A stretch of DNA of 64,000 bases from Streptomyces sp. NBC_01465 (lineage in GTDB: Bacteria; Actinomycetota; Actinomycetes; Streptomycetales; Streptomycetaceae), in NCBI RefSeq assembly GCF_036227325.1, contig NZ_CP109467.1, forward strand, positions 4,650,001-4,714,000, in the 5' to 3' direction. Positions within the stretch are counted from its first letter, which is position 1. Each line of letters starts with the position of its first letter. The position numbers and the translations under genes are program-made. Positions 15,632 to 24,836 of the stretch are shown here, piece after piece. Under the pieces are notes generated by a model. It was not told where the DNA came from. It was given only the letters and a program-made list of their open reading frames with translations, and ran no database searches.

Positions 15632-17394
15632 GCGGCATGCGCAAGGTACTGATCGCCAACCGTGGCGAAATCGCTGTCCGTGTGGCCAGGGCGTGCCGTG
15701 ACGCCGGGATCGGATCCGTAGCCGTCTACGCGGATCCGGACCGGGACGCCCTTCATCTGCGGGCTGCCGACGAGGCGTACGCGCTCGGCGGTGACACCCC
15801 GGCCACCAGCTACCTCGACCAGGAGAAGGTGCTCGCCGCCGCCCGCAGATCCGGAGCCGACGCGGTCCACCCGGGCTACGGATTCCTGTCGGAGAACGCC
15901 GAGTTCGCGCAGGCCGTACTGGACGCGGGTCTGACCTGGATCGGCCCGCCGCCGCAGGCCATCCGCGACCTGGGCGACAAGGTGGCGGCCCGTCACATCG
16001 CCCAGCGCGCCGGCGCCCCGCTGGTCGCGGGCACCCCGGACCCGGTCTCGGGTTCCGCCGAGGTCGTGACCTTCGCCGAGGAGCACGGTCTGCCGATCGC
16101 GATCAAGGCCGCCTTCGGTGGTGGCGGGCGTGGTCTGAAGGTGGCCCGGACGCTGGAGGAGATCCCCGAGCTGTACGACTCGGCGGTCCGCGAGGCGGTG
16201 GCCGCGTTCGGTCGCGGCGAGTGCTTCGTCGAGCGTTACCTGGACAAGCCGCGGCACGTGGAGACCCAGTGCCTGGCCGACTCCCACGGCAACGTGGTCG
16301 TCGTCTCGACGCGTGACTGCTCGCTGCAGCGCCGCCACCAGAAGCTCGTCGAGGAGGCCCCGGCCCCGTTCCTGAGCGAGGCGCAGAACGCGGAGCTGTA
16401 CGCCGCGTCGAAGGCCATCCTCAAGGAGGCCGGCTACGTGGGCGCCGGCACCGTCGAGTTCCTCGTCGGCGCCGACGGCACGATCTCCTTCCTGGAGGTC
16501 AACACCCGCCTGCAGGTGGAGCACCCGGTCACCGAAGAGGTCTCCGGCATCGACCTGGTCCGCGAGATGTTCCGTATCGCCGACGGCGAAGAGCTGGGCT
16601 ACGGAGACCCGGTCACGCGCGGGCACTCTTTTGAGTTCCGCATCAACGGCGAGGACCCGGGCCGCGGATTCCTTCCCGCCCCGGGTACGGTCACGAGCTT
16701 CGCGCCTCCGAGTGGGCCCGGTGTCCGGCTGGACGCGGGTGTCGAGTCCGGCTCGGTCATCGGCCCGGCCTGGGACTCGCTCCTCGCCAAGCTGATCGTC
16801 ACCGGCGCCACGCGCGAGCAGGCGCTGCAGCGTGCGGCACGCGCGCTCGCGGAGTTCGAGGTCGAGGGGATGGCGACGGCGATTCCCTTCCACCGTGCGG
16901 TGGTTGTGGACCCGGCGTTCACCGCCGACCCGTTCACCATCCACACCCGGTGGATCGAGACCGAGTTCGAGAACCTCATCCCCGCGTTCGCCTCCGCCGC
17001 CCAGGGCGACGGAGGGGATCCAGCCGGCCGGTCGACCACCGTGGTCGAGGTCGACGGCCGACGCATCGAAGTCTCCGTCCCCCTGTCGCTCGGCAGGCCG
17101 CTCGCGCGTACGGCGGTGTCCGGTTCACGCCAGGTCAAGCGCCGTCCGGGGACACGGCGGGCAGGACCCGCCGTGTCGGGGGACACCCTTGCCTCCCCGA
17201 TGCAGGGCACGATCGTCAAGGTCGCTGCCGCGGAGGGCGCGACGGTCCGCGCGGGCGATCTCGTCGTCGTACTGGAGGCGATGAAGATGGAACAGCCCAT
17301 CACCGCCCACAAGTCCGGCACGATCGCCGCCCTGTCCGCCCAGGTCGGCGCGAGCCTCACCGCGGGTACGGCGATCTGCGCCATCAAGGGGTGA
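15628..17394 (+). CDS. acyl-CoA carboxylase alpha subunit (biotin carboxylase plus BCCP)
   Basis: The 588-aa protein joins a biotin carboxylase (about 1-450: [10 protein letters not shown], the [12 protein letters not shown] lid, [14 protein letters not shown]) to a C-terminal biotinyl domain with EAMKMEQ, biotinylated on Lys553. This is the usual actinobacterial AccA layout. It carboxylates its own biotin with bicarbonate and ATP and hands the carboxyl group to the beta subunit. A cluster-borne copy would raise the malonyl-CoA supply when the pathway is on. Confidence 0.93.
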   Translation: MSGMRKVLIANRGEIAVRVARACRDAGIGSVAVYADPDRDALHLRAADEAYALGGDTPATSYLDQEKVLAAARRSGADAVHPGYGFLSENAEFAQAVLDAGLTWIGPPPQAIRDLGDKVAARHIAQRAGAPLVAGTPDPVSGSAEVVTFAEEHGLPIAIKAAFGGGGRGLKVARTLEEIPELYDSAVREAVAAFGRGECFVERYLDKPRHVETQCLADSHGNVVVVSTRDCSLQRRHQKLVEEAPAPFLSEAQNAELYAASKAILKEAGYVGAGTVEFLVGADGTISFLEVNTRLQVEHPVTEEVSGIDLVREMFRIADGEELGYGDPVTRGHSFEFRINGEDPGRGFLPAPGTVTSFAPPSGPGVRLDAGVESGSVIGPAWDSLLAKLIVTGATREQALQRAARALAEFEVEGMATAIPFHRAVVVDPAFTADPFTIHTRWIETEFENLIPAFASAAQGDGGDPAGRSTTVVEVDGRRIEVSVPLSLGRPLARTAVSGSRQVKRRPGTRRAGPAVSGDTLASPMQGTIVKVAAAEGATVRAGDLVVVLEAMKMEQPITAHKSGTIAALSAQVGASLTAGTAICAIKG

Positions 17395-17395
17395 C

Positions 17396-18262
17396 GTGGT
17401 GAGCATCCTGACCGCCCCCGGGGACAGAGCCGCCCCGCCGGCGCCCCGGCGGGAAGCGCTCATGGCCCGGCTTCTCCCGCCGCAGGTCGTGACGGTGGAG
17501 TCGTTCGGGCCCTGGCAGGGGGACTGGCGTCATGTGCTGCATCCCGCCGAGGCCCGGGTCGTGGCGGCGGCGGGGGAGAAGCGCCGGCAGGATTTCGCGA
17601 GCGTACGGGAGTGCGCACGGCGGGCGATGCGAACCCTTGGCGTGCCCCCGGCGCCACTGCTGCCGGGCCCCCGGGGTGAGCCGGGGTGGCCGCCGGGGAC
17701 CGTCGGGGCGATGACGCACTGCACGGGGTACCGGGCGGCGGCGCTGGCCCGCGCGGGAGCGGGGATCGCCGCCGTCGGTATCGATGCCGAGCCGCATGCC
17801 CGGCTGAGTGCGGACGTCCTGGAAATGGTGGCAGGCCGCCGCGAGCAGGACCGGCTCACGGCGCTCGACGGCCTGTGGCCGCAGGTGTCCTGGGGCTGCC
17901 TGCTGTTCTCCGTGAAGGAGGCGGTCTTCAAGGCGTGGTACCCGCTGGCCCTGAGCGAACTCGGCTTCCTGGAGGCCGAGGTGGACCTGTGGCCCGACCC
18001 CGGCGACTGCCGCACCGGGGGCTTCACGGTCGAGGTGACCCGGCCGGGTCCCTTCGCCTCGCTGGCCGGGCGCTGGCGACTGGCCCAGGGCCTGGTCGCG
18101 ACAGCGACGGCAGTCGCGGCGAGCGCGGTGACGGAGACGCCCGCGGTGTCCCCGGTGTCCGCCACAACATCGGGGTACGACAGTGCAATCGGCCCCCCGG
18201 CAAGATCACCGGCCATCCTTCCCCCACTACTCTGGCCGATCGGCCCCCTTCTGAAAGGTTGA
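17396..18262 (+). CDS. Sfp/EntD-type 4'-phosphopantetheinyl transferase
   Basis: The protein has the bipartite signature of the family: VGIDAEP (Asp130, Glu132) and FSVKEAVFKAW (Lys174, Glu175, Lys179). It moves phosphopantetheine from CoA to the Ser of carrier proteins, here most likely the cluster ACP. GTG at 17396 or 17399 is 1-4 bp after the carboxylase stop. About 45 residues at the C-terminus (Ser/Thr/Pro-rich) extend past the usual fold and have no visible motif. Confidence 0.9.
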   Translation: MVSILTAPGDRAAPPAPRREALMARLLPPQVVTVESFGPWQGDWRHVLHPAEARVVAAAGEKRRQDFASVRECARRAMRTLGVPPAPLLPGPRGEPGWPPGTVGAMTHCTGYRAAALARAGAGIAAVGIDAEPHARLSADVLEMVAGRREQDRLTALDGLWPQVSWGCLLFSVKEAVFKAWYPLALSELGFLEAEVDLWPDPGDCRTGGFTVEVTRPGPFASLAGRWRLAQGLVATATAVAASAVTETPAVSPVSATTSGYDSAIGPPARSPAILPPLLWPIGPLLKG

Positions 18263-18266
18263 CGCA

Positions 18267-18779
18267 ATGCGCCTCACCGACAGCCCCCAAGTGGAGTGCG
18301 AGATCGAGATCGCCGCCGATCTGGGACGGGTGTGGGAATTGGTGTCGGACATCTCCACCTCCGTCCGCCACAGCCCCGAACTGCAGGAAGTGGAGTGGCT
18401 CGACGGGGCCGTCGGGCCGGGCGTCGGCGCCAGCTTCACCGGTCGCAACCGGAATGCCGGCCTGGGGGAGTGGCAGACCGTCAGCCGCATCGTGGAGATG
18501 GAGCCGATGCGCACCTTCCGCTGGGAGGTCGTCTACTACCACGACCGGGACCACGGCGACCCGCTCTCCGTGTGGACGTACAGCCTGGAACCCGTCGAGG
18601 ACGGCACCCGGACCCGCCTGCGGCACGGCATGCGTCTCGGCACCGCCCGCGGACCGCTGCAGGAGTTCATCGAGCGCAACCCGGAGCAGGAGGAGCGCAT
18701 CCTCGACGGCCGCTTCGCGCGTCTGCGCGTCGGCATCGAGACGACGTTGGCCGGGGTGAAGTCCGACGCCGAGGCGTGA
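18267..18779 (+). CDS. SRPBCC-fold protein (polyketide cyclase/dehydrase family)
   Basis: The 170-aa protein fits the START-like SRPBCC family: an N-terminal VECEIEIAADLGRVWELVSD strand-helix, central beta strands and a long C-terminal helix. Members bind hydrophobic ligands, and some cyclise or dehydrate polyketides. Being last in the operon, 4 bp after the PPTase and behind GAAAGG, it may fold or cyclise the product or simply bind it. It lacks the doublet form of aromatic TcmN-type cyclases. A small GGC/GCC dyad at 18781-18797 is all that separates it from the convergent helicase gene. Confidence 0.75.
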   Translation: MRLTDSPQVECEIEIAADLGRVWELVSDISTSVRHSPELQEVEWLDGAVGPGVGASFTGRNRNAGLGEWQTVSRIVEMEPMRTFRWEVVYYHDRDHGDPLSVWTYSLEPVEDGTRTRLRHGMRLGTARGPLQEFIERNPEQEERILDGRFARLRVGIETTLAGVKSDAEA

Positions 18780-18789
18780 CCCGGCCTCC

Positions 18790-20907
18790 CTAGCCGGTGG
18801 TCAGCTGCTCCGGGACCGGGGCGGAGTGGGTGACGATCAGGCCGGAGACGGCGCGAGTGAGGGCGACGTACAGGCGGCGCAGGCCGGTGCGCTCGTCGGG
18901 CTCGCCGGCGACGACCGCGGCGGGCTCGTCGAGGACCACGTAGTCGTACTCCAGGCCCTTGGCGAGGGATGCCGGGACGAGGGTGAGGCGCGACTCGGCG
19001 GTCGTCTCCTCACCGGGGTTGAGGTACGCGAGGCCGGCGGCGGTCAGCGCCTCGGCCAGGGCCGGGATGCGGGCGTCGGCCGCGATCAGGCCCGTCGAGC
19101 CCTCGTGGCGGAGCGAGTCGTGGCAGGCGGTGACGGCGGCGGCGTCCAGGTCGTCCGTCGTACGGAGGTCGAGCGAGCCCGGGTTCTCACGGACCGAGGA
19201 GACCGGCGCCAGGCCCGGTGACATGTGGGGGAGCAGCCGGGACGCGTAGGCGATGACCTCGCGCGGTACGCGGAAACCGGCCGTCAGCTCCTCGATGTGC
19301 GCGCCCGCCTTGCCGAGGTGGGTGAGCGCCTCGGCCCAACTCCCCGTCGCCCAGGGCGTGGTGCCCTGCGCGAGGTCGCCGAGGATCGTGGCGGAGCCGG
19401 TGGTGCAGCGGCGGCCGACGGCGCGGTACTGCATGGGGGAGAGGTCCTGCGCCTCGTCGAGCACGACATGGCCGAGCGAGTGCGTACGGGCGATGAGGTC
19501 GCTCGCCTCGTCGATCAGCACGGCGTCGGCGAGGGACCACTTGGTGGCCTTGACCGAGCGGGCGGGCTTCTCCCAGAGGATCGTCTTCTGCTCGTCCGCG
19601 GTGAGGATCCCCTCGGCGTGGTCGGCGAGGAAGTCCGCGTCGGAGAGCAGGCGCAGGACCAGTTTCGCGGGGTCGACGGGCGGCCAGGCGGCCTTGACCG
19701 CGGCCTTCACGGCGGTGTTGCGGGCGACCGCGTCCTGGACCCGGTCGTCGGGGGCCTCGCCCGACTGCTCCATCCGTACGAGAACGGCGTGCGCGATGCG
19801 CTGGGGGAGGGCGTCGTGGGCGGCGCCGTAGCGGATGTCGCGGTCGAGCAACTCCTGGACGATCTCCTCGAGTTCGTACGCCGGAATGCGCCAGCGGCGG
19901 GATCCGCGCACGACCATGACGGGCTCGGTGGGGATCGTGACGTGTGAGCGCAGCGCGCGGCGCAGGACCTCCGCCATGCGGGCGTCGCCCTTGACGACGG
20001 CGGCATCGGCGGGGTCGGCTCCGCGGACCTCTACGTGGGCGACGAGGTCGTCGACTGTTGCTTGCTTGACCTCCAACTCGCCCAGGGCCGGGAGGACTTG
20101 CTCGATGTAGTGGAGGAAGGACTTGTTCGGTCCGATGACGAGCGTGCCGGTGCGGGCGAGGCGGTCGCGGTGCGCGTAGAGGAGGTATGCGACACGGTGC
20201 AGGCCGACGGCGGTCTTTCCGGTGCCGGGGCCTCCCTGGACGCAGACCGAGCCGGAGAGGTCGGCGCGGACGATCTCGTCCTGCTCGGGCTGGATCGTCG
20301 CGACGATGTCGCGCATCGGCCCTACGCGGGGCCGCTCGATCTCGGCCTGGAGCAACTTGCTTGTCCGGGCGGCCTCTTGGGGGTCCGTGAGGTGCTCGTC
20401 CTCGTACGCGGTGAGCTCGCCGCCCGTGTAGCCGAAGCGGCGGCGCAGCCCGATGTCCATCGGGTCCTTGGAGGAGGCCCGGTAGAAGGGCTGCGAGACG
20501 GGGGCGCGCCAGTCGATGACCATGGGGTCGCCGTCGGCGTCGTGGACGTGGCGGCGGCCGATGTAGAAGCGCTCGCCGTCCGCGCCTTCGGCCATGTCGG
20601 CGCCGGGGGCGTGGAGGTAGTCGAGCCGGCCGAAGAAGAGCGGGGTGTGGGAGAGGTCGGCGAGTGCCTTGATCCGGTCCTCGATCTGGCGCTCCAGGAC
20701 GGCGGCGTTGACCCAGTTCGCGGTGACGTCGCGGATGTCGAGCGACTGCACGTCCTCGCGCATCGCGCGGAGCGCTGAGCGGGAGGAGGTGAGGTGGGCG
20801 CGCTCGCGGGCGAGGGGGTCGGTCTGGTCTTGCTGGTCTTGCAGGTCCTGCTGGTCAGGGGCGTGCGAGGGCACGGCGGAGCCTCCGGGCGGGTGCGACG
20901 TGATCAC
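18790..20907 (-). CDS. HelD/HelR-type superfamily 1 helicase-like ATPase
   Basis: The 705-aa protein has an N-terminal charged coiled region (about 30-85), Walker A GPGTGKTA (226-233), the DEAQDLSPMQYR motif II, LEYDYVVLDEP, and RLYVALTRA near the end. HelD proteins bind RNA polymerase and dislodge it from DNA. The Streptomyces relative HelR also gives rifamycin tolerance. GTG at 20907 is the longest start, and the Gln/Asp-rich first 30 residues may not all be translated. I looked for a rifamycin-associated element upstream and saw none, so HelD is the safer name. Confidence 0.85.
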   Translation of the reverse strand: MITSHPPGGSAVPSHAPDQQDLQDQQDQTDPLARERAHLTSSRSALRAMREDVQSLDIRDVTANWVNAAVLERQIEDRIKALADLSHTPLFFGRLDYLHAPGADMAEGADGERFYIGRRHVHDADGDPMVIDWRAPVSQPFYRASSKDPMDIGLRRRFGYTGGELTAYEDEHLTDPQEAARTSKLLQAEIERPRVGPMRDIVATIQPEQDEIVRADLSGSVCVQGGPGTGKTAVGLHRVAYLLYAHRDRLARTGTLVIGPNKSFLHYIEQVLPALGELEVKQATVDDLVAHVEVRGADPADAAVVKGDARMAEVLRRALRSHVTIPTEPVMVVRGSRRWRIPAYELEEIVQELLDRDIRYGAAHDALPQRIAHAVLVRMEQSGEAPDDRVQDAVARNTAVKAAVKAAWPPVDPAKLVLRLLSDADFLADHAEGILTADEQKTILWEKPARSVKATKWSLADAVLIDEASDLIARTHSLGHVVLDEAQDLSPMQYRAVGRRCTTGSATILGDLAQGTTPWATGSWAEALTHLGKAGAHIEELTAGFRVPREVIAYASRLLPHMSPGLAPVSSVRENPGSLDLRTTDDLDAAAVTACHDSLRHEGSTGLIAADARIPALAEALTAAGLAYLNPGEETTAESRLTLVPASLAKGLEYDYVVLDEPAAVVAGEPDERTGLRRLYVALTRAVSGLIVTHSAPVPEQLTTG

Positions 20908-21144
20908 GGCATGACTGCAGCCCGGTACCGACCGGGCGGCGCACGCTCCCGAGGGGGCGGCGGGGAAGGGGAGATTCTAGCCAGCGATCGGTGTGGGGGC
21001 CAGTGAATTGATCCGGGGTCGGGGCCGCCCCTGACTCCGTACGCCTCCTAGGGGACGGTGTGCTCCCTGAGGGGGAGGGGGTGGGGGTGTGGATTACGAC
21101 CGTAGGTCGATGTGCCGGGAATGCCCGAAACGGATGATGGATGC
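20908..21144. other. intergenic region with no gene recognised
   Basis: These 237 bp lie between the divergent helicase gene and a small membrane protein gene. They hold the promoters of both by position. G-rich runs (around 21063-21092) are present, but no convincing hairpin, RNA gene or conserved repeat was seen. Confidence 0.4.
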
Positions 21145-21333
21145 ATGACCACAGCGACCATCACCCCAGTCCCCCGCCAGTCCGGCCGCCCCGCCGGAGC
21201 CGTCGCCGCCGGAGCCACCGCCGTGGGTGCCGACCCGCGGCCCGCCCGCCCCGTCGGCAACGCGCTGCGCGCCGTCAAGGTTTTCGCCGGAGCCGTCGTC
21301 AGCGTTGTCATCCTCGGGGAGTACAGCAACTGA
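21145..21333 (+). CDS. small conserved hypothetical protein with one C-terminal membrane segment
   Basis: The 62-aa protein has an Ala/Gly/Pro-rich N-terminus and a hydrophobic end, LRAVKVFAGAVVSVVILGEYSN. Short Streptomyces proteins with a similar LRAxKVF...VVLGEY ending are familiar but have no known function. ATG at 21145 is preferred over 21112 because GGATGATGG precedes it. It lies 19 bp before the GT87-like gene and may be cotranscribed. Confidence 0.55.
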   Translation: MTTATITPVPRQSGRPAGAVAAGATAVGADPRPARPVGNALRAVKVFAGAVVSVVILGEYSN

Positions 21334-21352
21334 TCCACTAGAGTCACGGTCC

Positions 21353-22492
21353 GTGCATCATCGCTCACTTGTCGTGTCCGGACTGTCGTTCGCCGCATTC
21401 GCCGCGCTCTGCGTCGGCCTCCGCATTCCGATGGCCGACGCCCTCGTCTATCGCGCGGAAGGCGCCGCCGTCGCCTCCGGCGCCGATCTGTACGGATTCA
21501 CCGTCACCCGGTGGCAACTGCCCGCCACCTACCCGCCGTTCGCCGCGATGCTGTTCGTGCCGCTGAGCTGGCTGCCCGTGCCGGGGCTCAAGGTCGCCTT
21601 TCTGGCGGGGAATGCTGTGCTGCTTGCGGTGTTCGTCCGGCTGTCGTGCCGGTTCGCGGGTGTGACTGTACGGACTGAGGCCGTTCTTGCCGTCACCGCT
21701 GTTGCGTTGTGGCTGGAGCCCGTCTTTCAGACGCTGGTCTTCGGGCAGATCAACCTGGTCGTCGCCTGTCTTGTGCTGTGGGACCTGGCGCGGCCAAGTG
21801 GGGCTCGCGGCAAGGGGATTGCGCTGGGTGTCGCCGCGGGGATCAAGCTCACCCCGGCCGTTTTCATTCTCTTCCTGCTCCTCACCGGACGGGTGCGGGC
21901 TGCGATGGGCGCTCTTGCTGCCTTCGCTGGGACCGTGGTGCTCGGTGGGCTTCTGCTGCCCTCCGCCAGCTTCGACTTCTGGACGCGGAGGATCTTCGAG
22001 ACGGGTCGGGTGGGGAAGGCGTGGATCGTCGACAACCAGTCGCTGCAGGGGCTGGTGGCGCGGGTTCTGCATGATCCGGAGCCGGGGCTCGCGTGGGTTG
22101 TTCTTGCCGTACTGGCTGGTGGTGCGGGTCTCTGGGCCGCGCGCCGGGTCCCGTACCGGTGGGGCGTTCTGGTCACCGCGGTGACTGCGCTGCTCGTCTC
22201 GCCGATCAGCTGGTCGCATCACTGGGTGTGGTGCGTGCCGCTGATCGCCGTGCTGGTGGGGAGCGGGCGGGTGCGGGTCGCGTGGGTGATGGCCGGGGTC
22301 TTTGCGGCGCGGACGATGTGGGTCGTCCCACATCAGGGGGATCTGGATCTGCAACTGCCGTGGTGGCAGCAGGTGTTGGCGGCGCCGTACCCGTTGGTGG
22401 GTCTGGTGCTGGTCGGGTGTGCGGTTGAGTATGCGCGCAGGCGTGGGGTGAGTACGCGTACCGAAGCGGTGGTCCGGGTGCCGGTGGTGTGA
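21353..22492 (+). CDS. DUF2029/GT87-family polyprenol-phosphate mannosyltransferase-like membrane protein
   Basis: The 379-aa protein has about ten transmembrane segments and the GT87 hallmarks TYPPFAAMLF near residue 65, FGQINLVVACLVLWD and a PISWSHHWVW stretch. GT87 enzymes use polyprenyl-phosphomannose on the outer face of the membrane, for example in phosphatidylinositol mannoside or lipoglycan synthesis. GTG at 21353 is the likely start. The acceptor in this organism cannot be stated from sequence. Confidence 0.8.
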   Translation: MHHRSLVVSGLSFAAFAALCVGLRIPMADALVYRAEGAAVASGADLYGFTVTRWQLPATYPPFAAMLFVPLSWLPVPGLKVAFLAGNAVLLAVFVRLSCRFAGVTVRTEAVLAVTAVALWLEPVFQTLVFGQINLVVACLVLWDLARPSGARGKGIALGVAAGIKLTPAVFILFLLLTGRVRAAMGALAAFAGTVVLGGLLLPSASFDFWTRRIFETGRVGKAWIVDNQSLQGLVARVLHDPEPGLAWVVLAVLAGGAGLWAARRVPYRWGVLVTAVTALLVSPISWSHHWVWCVPLIAVLVGSGRVRVAWVMAGVFAARTMWVVPHQGDLDLQLPWWQQVLAAPYPLVGLVLVGCAVEYARRRGVSTRTEAVVRVPVV

Positions 22493-22499
22493 TGGGTGC

Positions 22500-22811
22500 A
22501 TGACGACAGAGACGGCACCTGCGGTGAAGTTCCAGCGCTGGCTCACGGCCGGTGGGCTGGTGGCGCTGCTGCCGGCGTGGCTGTTCTCGATGCTGCTGAT
22601 GCTGATCGACGCGTCTGATCCTGAGGACGGCGCGACGGGAGGCTACTACACGGCGGGGATGTGGAGCCTGGGGGCCTCGGCGCTCGTGGGGGTGGTCGCG
22701 CTGTGTCTGCCGTCGGAGCCGATGGGGCGCAAGGAGTGGATGCGGGTGGCGTTCTCGGGGGCGCAGTGGGTGCTCTTGCTTGGGGCGCCGCTGCTGGTTG
22801 CCGCGGACTGA
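22500..22811 (+). CDS. small hypothetical membrane protein
   Basis: The 103-aa protein is predicted to cross the membrane three times (about 16-40, 53-68 and 84-101). No motif is recognised. It follows the GT87-like gene by 7 bp and probably shares its transcript. The intergenic repeat after its stop probably ends this unit. Confidence 0.6.
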   Translation: MTTETAPAVKFQRWLTAGGLVALLPAWLFSMLLMLIDASDPEDGATGGYYTAGMWSLGASALVGVVALCLPSEPMGRKEWMRVAFSGAQWVLLLGAPLLVAAD

Positions 22812-22854
22812 GTGGGCCGGGGGCGGGAGGGTTTCCCCAATCCCGCCCCTTCCC

Positions 22855-23134
22855 GAACTGGGGGCTCCGCCCCGCAGACCCCCGCTGGGGCTCCGCCCCA
22901 GACCCCGCTCCTCAATCGCCGGAGGGGCTGGGGGGTGGGCATTTCCAGCCCGTCCGGCGATTGAGGACAAGCGGCCGAAGGTCGCTTACGGGGTGCAGGG
23001 GGCGAAGCCCCCGCATGCGGGGGCCGGGGCGCACAGCCCCGGCCCACCCCACCCCCGGCAGGGGGTCTGGGGCGCAGCCCCCCACGCGGCGGAGCCGCAA
23101 AATGTCTCAGCCGGGAAGGGGCGGGGTGGGGGAA
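22855..23134. repeat. Streptomyces-type intergenic repeat, copy A
   Basis: The 330-bp gap between two convergent genes is filled by this element. The segment 22944-23134 is almost identical (about six substitutions and one indel) to 31884-32075. A 43-bp core is also found inverted and identical at 43132-43174. Inside copy A, 22910-22923 (CCTCAATCGCCGGA) and 22953-22966 are perfect 14-bp inverted repeats, and several GGGGCTCCGCCCC-like hairpins follow. Such elements are scattered between genes in Streptomyces and often sit after stop codons, where they can act as terminators. Confidence 0.85.
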
Positions 23135-23141
23135 AGTCCCC

Positions 23142-24785
23142 TCACTCCCCAGCCAGCAGCTCGTCCGCGTCCACGATCCGGTACGCGTACCCCTGCTCCG
23201 CCAGGAACCGCTGCCGATGCGCCGCGAAGTCCTGGTCGATCGTGTCGCGTGCCACCACCGAGTAGAACCGCGCCTCGTGCCCGTCCGCCTTCGGACGCAG
23301 TACGCGACCGAGCCGCTGCGCCTCCTCCTGGCGCGAGCCGAACGTTCCCGACACCTGGATCGCGACCGTCGCCTCGGGCAGGTCGATCGAGAAGTTCGCC
23401 ACCTTCGAGACCACCAGCACGCTGATCTCGCCCTGCCGGAACGCGTCGAACAGCTTCTCGCGCTGCGCGTTCGACGTCTCGCCCTTGATGACCGGGGCGT
23501 TCAAGTGCTCGCCCAGCTCGTCGAGTTGGTCGATGTACTGGCCGATGACCAGCGTCTGCTCGCCCTTGTGCTTGGCGACCAGCGCCTCCGTCACCTTGCG
23601 CTTCGTCGCCGTCGTCGCGCAGAAGCGGTACTTCTCCTCCGGCTCCGCCGTCGCGTACGCGAGGCGCTCGGAGTCCGTCAGATTGACCCGTACCTCCACG
23701 CAGTCCGCGGGCGCGATGTACCCCTGCGCCTCGATCTCCTTCCACGGAGCGTCGAACCGCTTGGGGCCGATCAGCGAGAAGACGTCCGACTCGCGGCCGT
23801 CCTCCCGTACGAGCGTCGCCGTCAGGCCGAGCCGCCGCCGCGCCTGCAGGTCCGCGGTGAACTTGAAGACGGGCGCGGGCAGCAGGTGCACCTCGTCGTA
23901 GATCACCAGGCCCCAGTCGCGGGAGTCGAAGAGCTCCAGGTGCGGGTAGACGCCCTTACGGCGCGTGGTCAGCACCTGGTAGGTCGCGATCGTGACCGGG
24001 CGGATCTCCTTGCGCGTACCGCTGTACTCGCCGATCTCCTCCTCGGTCAGCGACGTCCGCTTCACCAGCTCGTGCTTCCACTGGCGGGCCGAGACCGTGT
24101 TGGTGACGAGGATCAGCGTGGTGGCCTTCGCCTCCGCCATCGCACCCGCCCCCACCAGCGTTTTCCCGGCGCCACAGGGCAGCACGATGACACCCGAGCC
24201 GCCGTGCCAGAAGCCCTCGACGGCCTGCTTCTGGTACGGGCGCAGCGACCAGCCGTCCTCGTCCAGGTCGATCTTGTGGGCCTCGCCGTCGACGTACCCG
24301 GCGAGGTCCTCGGCCGGCCAGCCCAGCTTCAGCAGCGTCTGCTTGATCTGGCCGCGCTCGGAGGGGTGAACGGAGACCGTGTCGGGGTCGATGCGCTCGC
24401 CGACCAGCGGGGCGACCTTCTTCGAGCGGAGGATCTCCTCCAGGACCGGGCGGTCCGTGGTCGTGAGGACCAGGCCGTGCACCGGGTGCTTGGAGAGGGT
24501 CAGGCGGCCGTAGCGGTCCATCGTCTCGGCGACGTCGACGAGGAGTGCGTGCGGGACGGGGTAGCGCGAGTACTCCACCAGCGCGTCCACGACCTGCTCG
24601 GCGTCGTGCCCTGCCGCGCGGGCGTTCCACAGGCCCAGCGGGGTCAGCCGGTAGGTGTGGATGTGCTCGGGGGCCCGCTCCAGCTCGGCGAACGGCGCGA
24701 TGGCGCGGCGGCAGGCGTCGGCCTGGTCGTGGTCCACCTCAAGGAGGAGGGTCTTGTCCGACTGGACAATCAGTGGCCCATTCAC
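23142..24785 (-). CDS. XPB/ERCC3-family DNA repair helicase
   Basis: The 547-aa superfamily 2 helicase has an N-terminal damage-recognition-like region. It carries Walker A CGAGKT (204-209), DEVH (297-300), the XPB-specific RED motif (327-329) and QRLGRVLR near the C-terminus. XPB unwinds DNA in repair; bacterial forms are typical of actinobacteria. A conserved companion gene is encoded nearby on the same strand (25939-28398), as in Mycobacterium. Between them here are two + strand genes, so the pair is not a strict operon. Confidence 0.92.
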   Translation of the reverse strand: MNGPLIVQSDKTLLLEVDHDQADACRRAIAPFAELERAPEHIHTYRLTPLGLWNARAAGHDAEQVVDALVEYSRYPVPHALLVDVAETMDRYGRLTLSKHPVHGLVLTTTDRPVLEEILRSKKVAPLVGERIDPDTVSVHPSERGQIKQTLLKLGWPAEDLAGYVDGEAHKIDLDEDGWSLRPYQKQAVEGFWHGGSGVIVLPCGAGKTLVGAGAMAEAKATTLILVTNTVSARQWKHELVKRTSLTEEEIGEYSGTRKEIRPVTIATYQVLTTRRKGVYPHLELFDSRDWGLVIYDEVHLLPAPVFKFTADLQARRRLGLTATLVREDGRESDVFSLIGPKRFDAPWKEIEAQGYIAPADCVEVRVNLTDSERLAYATAEPEEKYRFCATTATKRKVTEALVAKHKGEQTLVIGQYIDQLDELGEHLNAPVIKGETSNAQREKLFDAFRQGEISVLVVSKVANFSIDLPEATVAIQVSGTFGSRQEEAQRLGRVLRPKADGHEARFYSVVARDTIDQDFAAHRQRFLAEQGYAYRIVDADELLAGE

Positions 24786-24836
24786 GCGGTGCCCCTTCCG
24801 TTACGTCAAACCTCCAGTGTGCCGTACCGTGCGCGC

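Noticed and set aside
1163..18779. Classical aromatic type II PKS
   Set aside because: There is a dehydratase pair, a malonyltransferase and no aromatase; the single SRPBCC gene at the end is not enough to argue for an aromatic product.
20908..21144. Rifamycin-associated element upstream of the HelD-type gene
   Set aside because: No GGGGCTTGC-type palindrome was found in this gap.
22855..23134. Insertion sequence
   Set aside because: The repeat has no transposase frame, no clear terminal inverted repeats and no target duplication; it fits a non-coding intergenic repeat.
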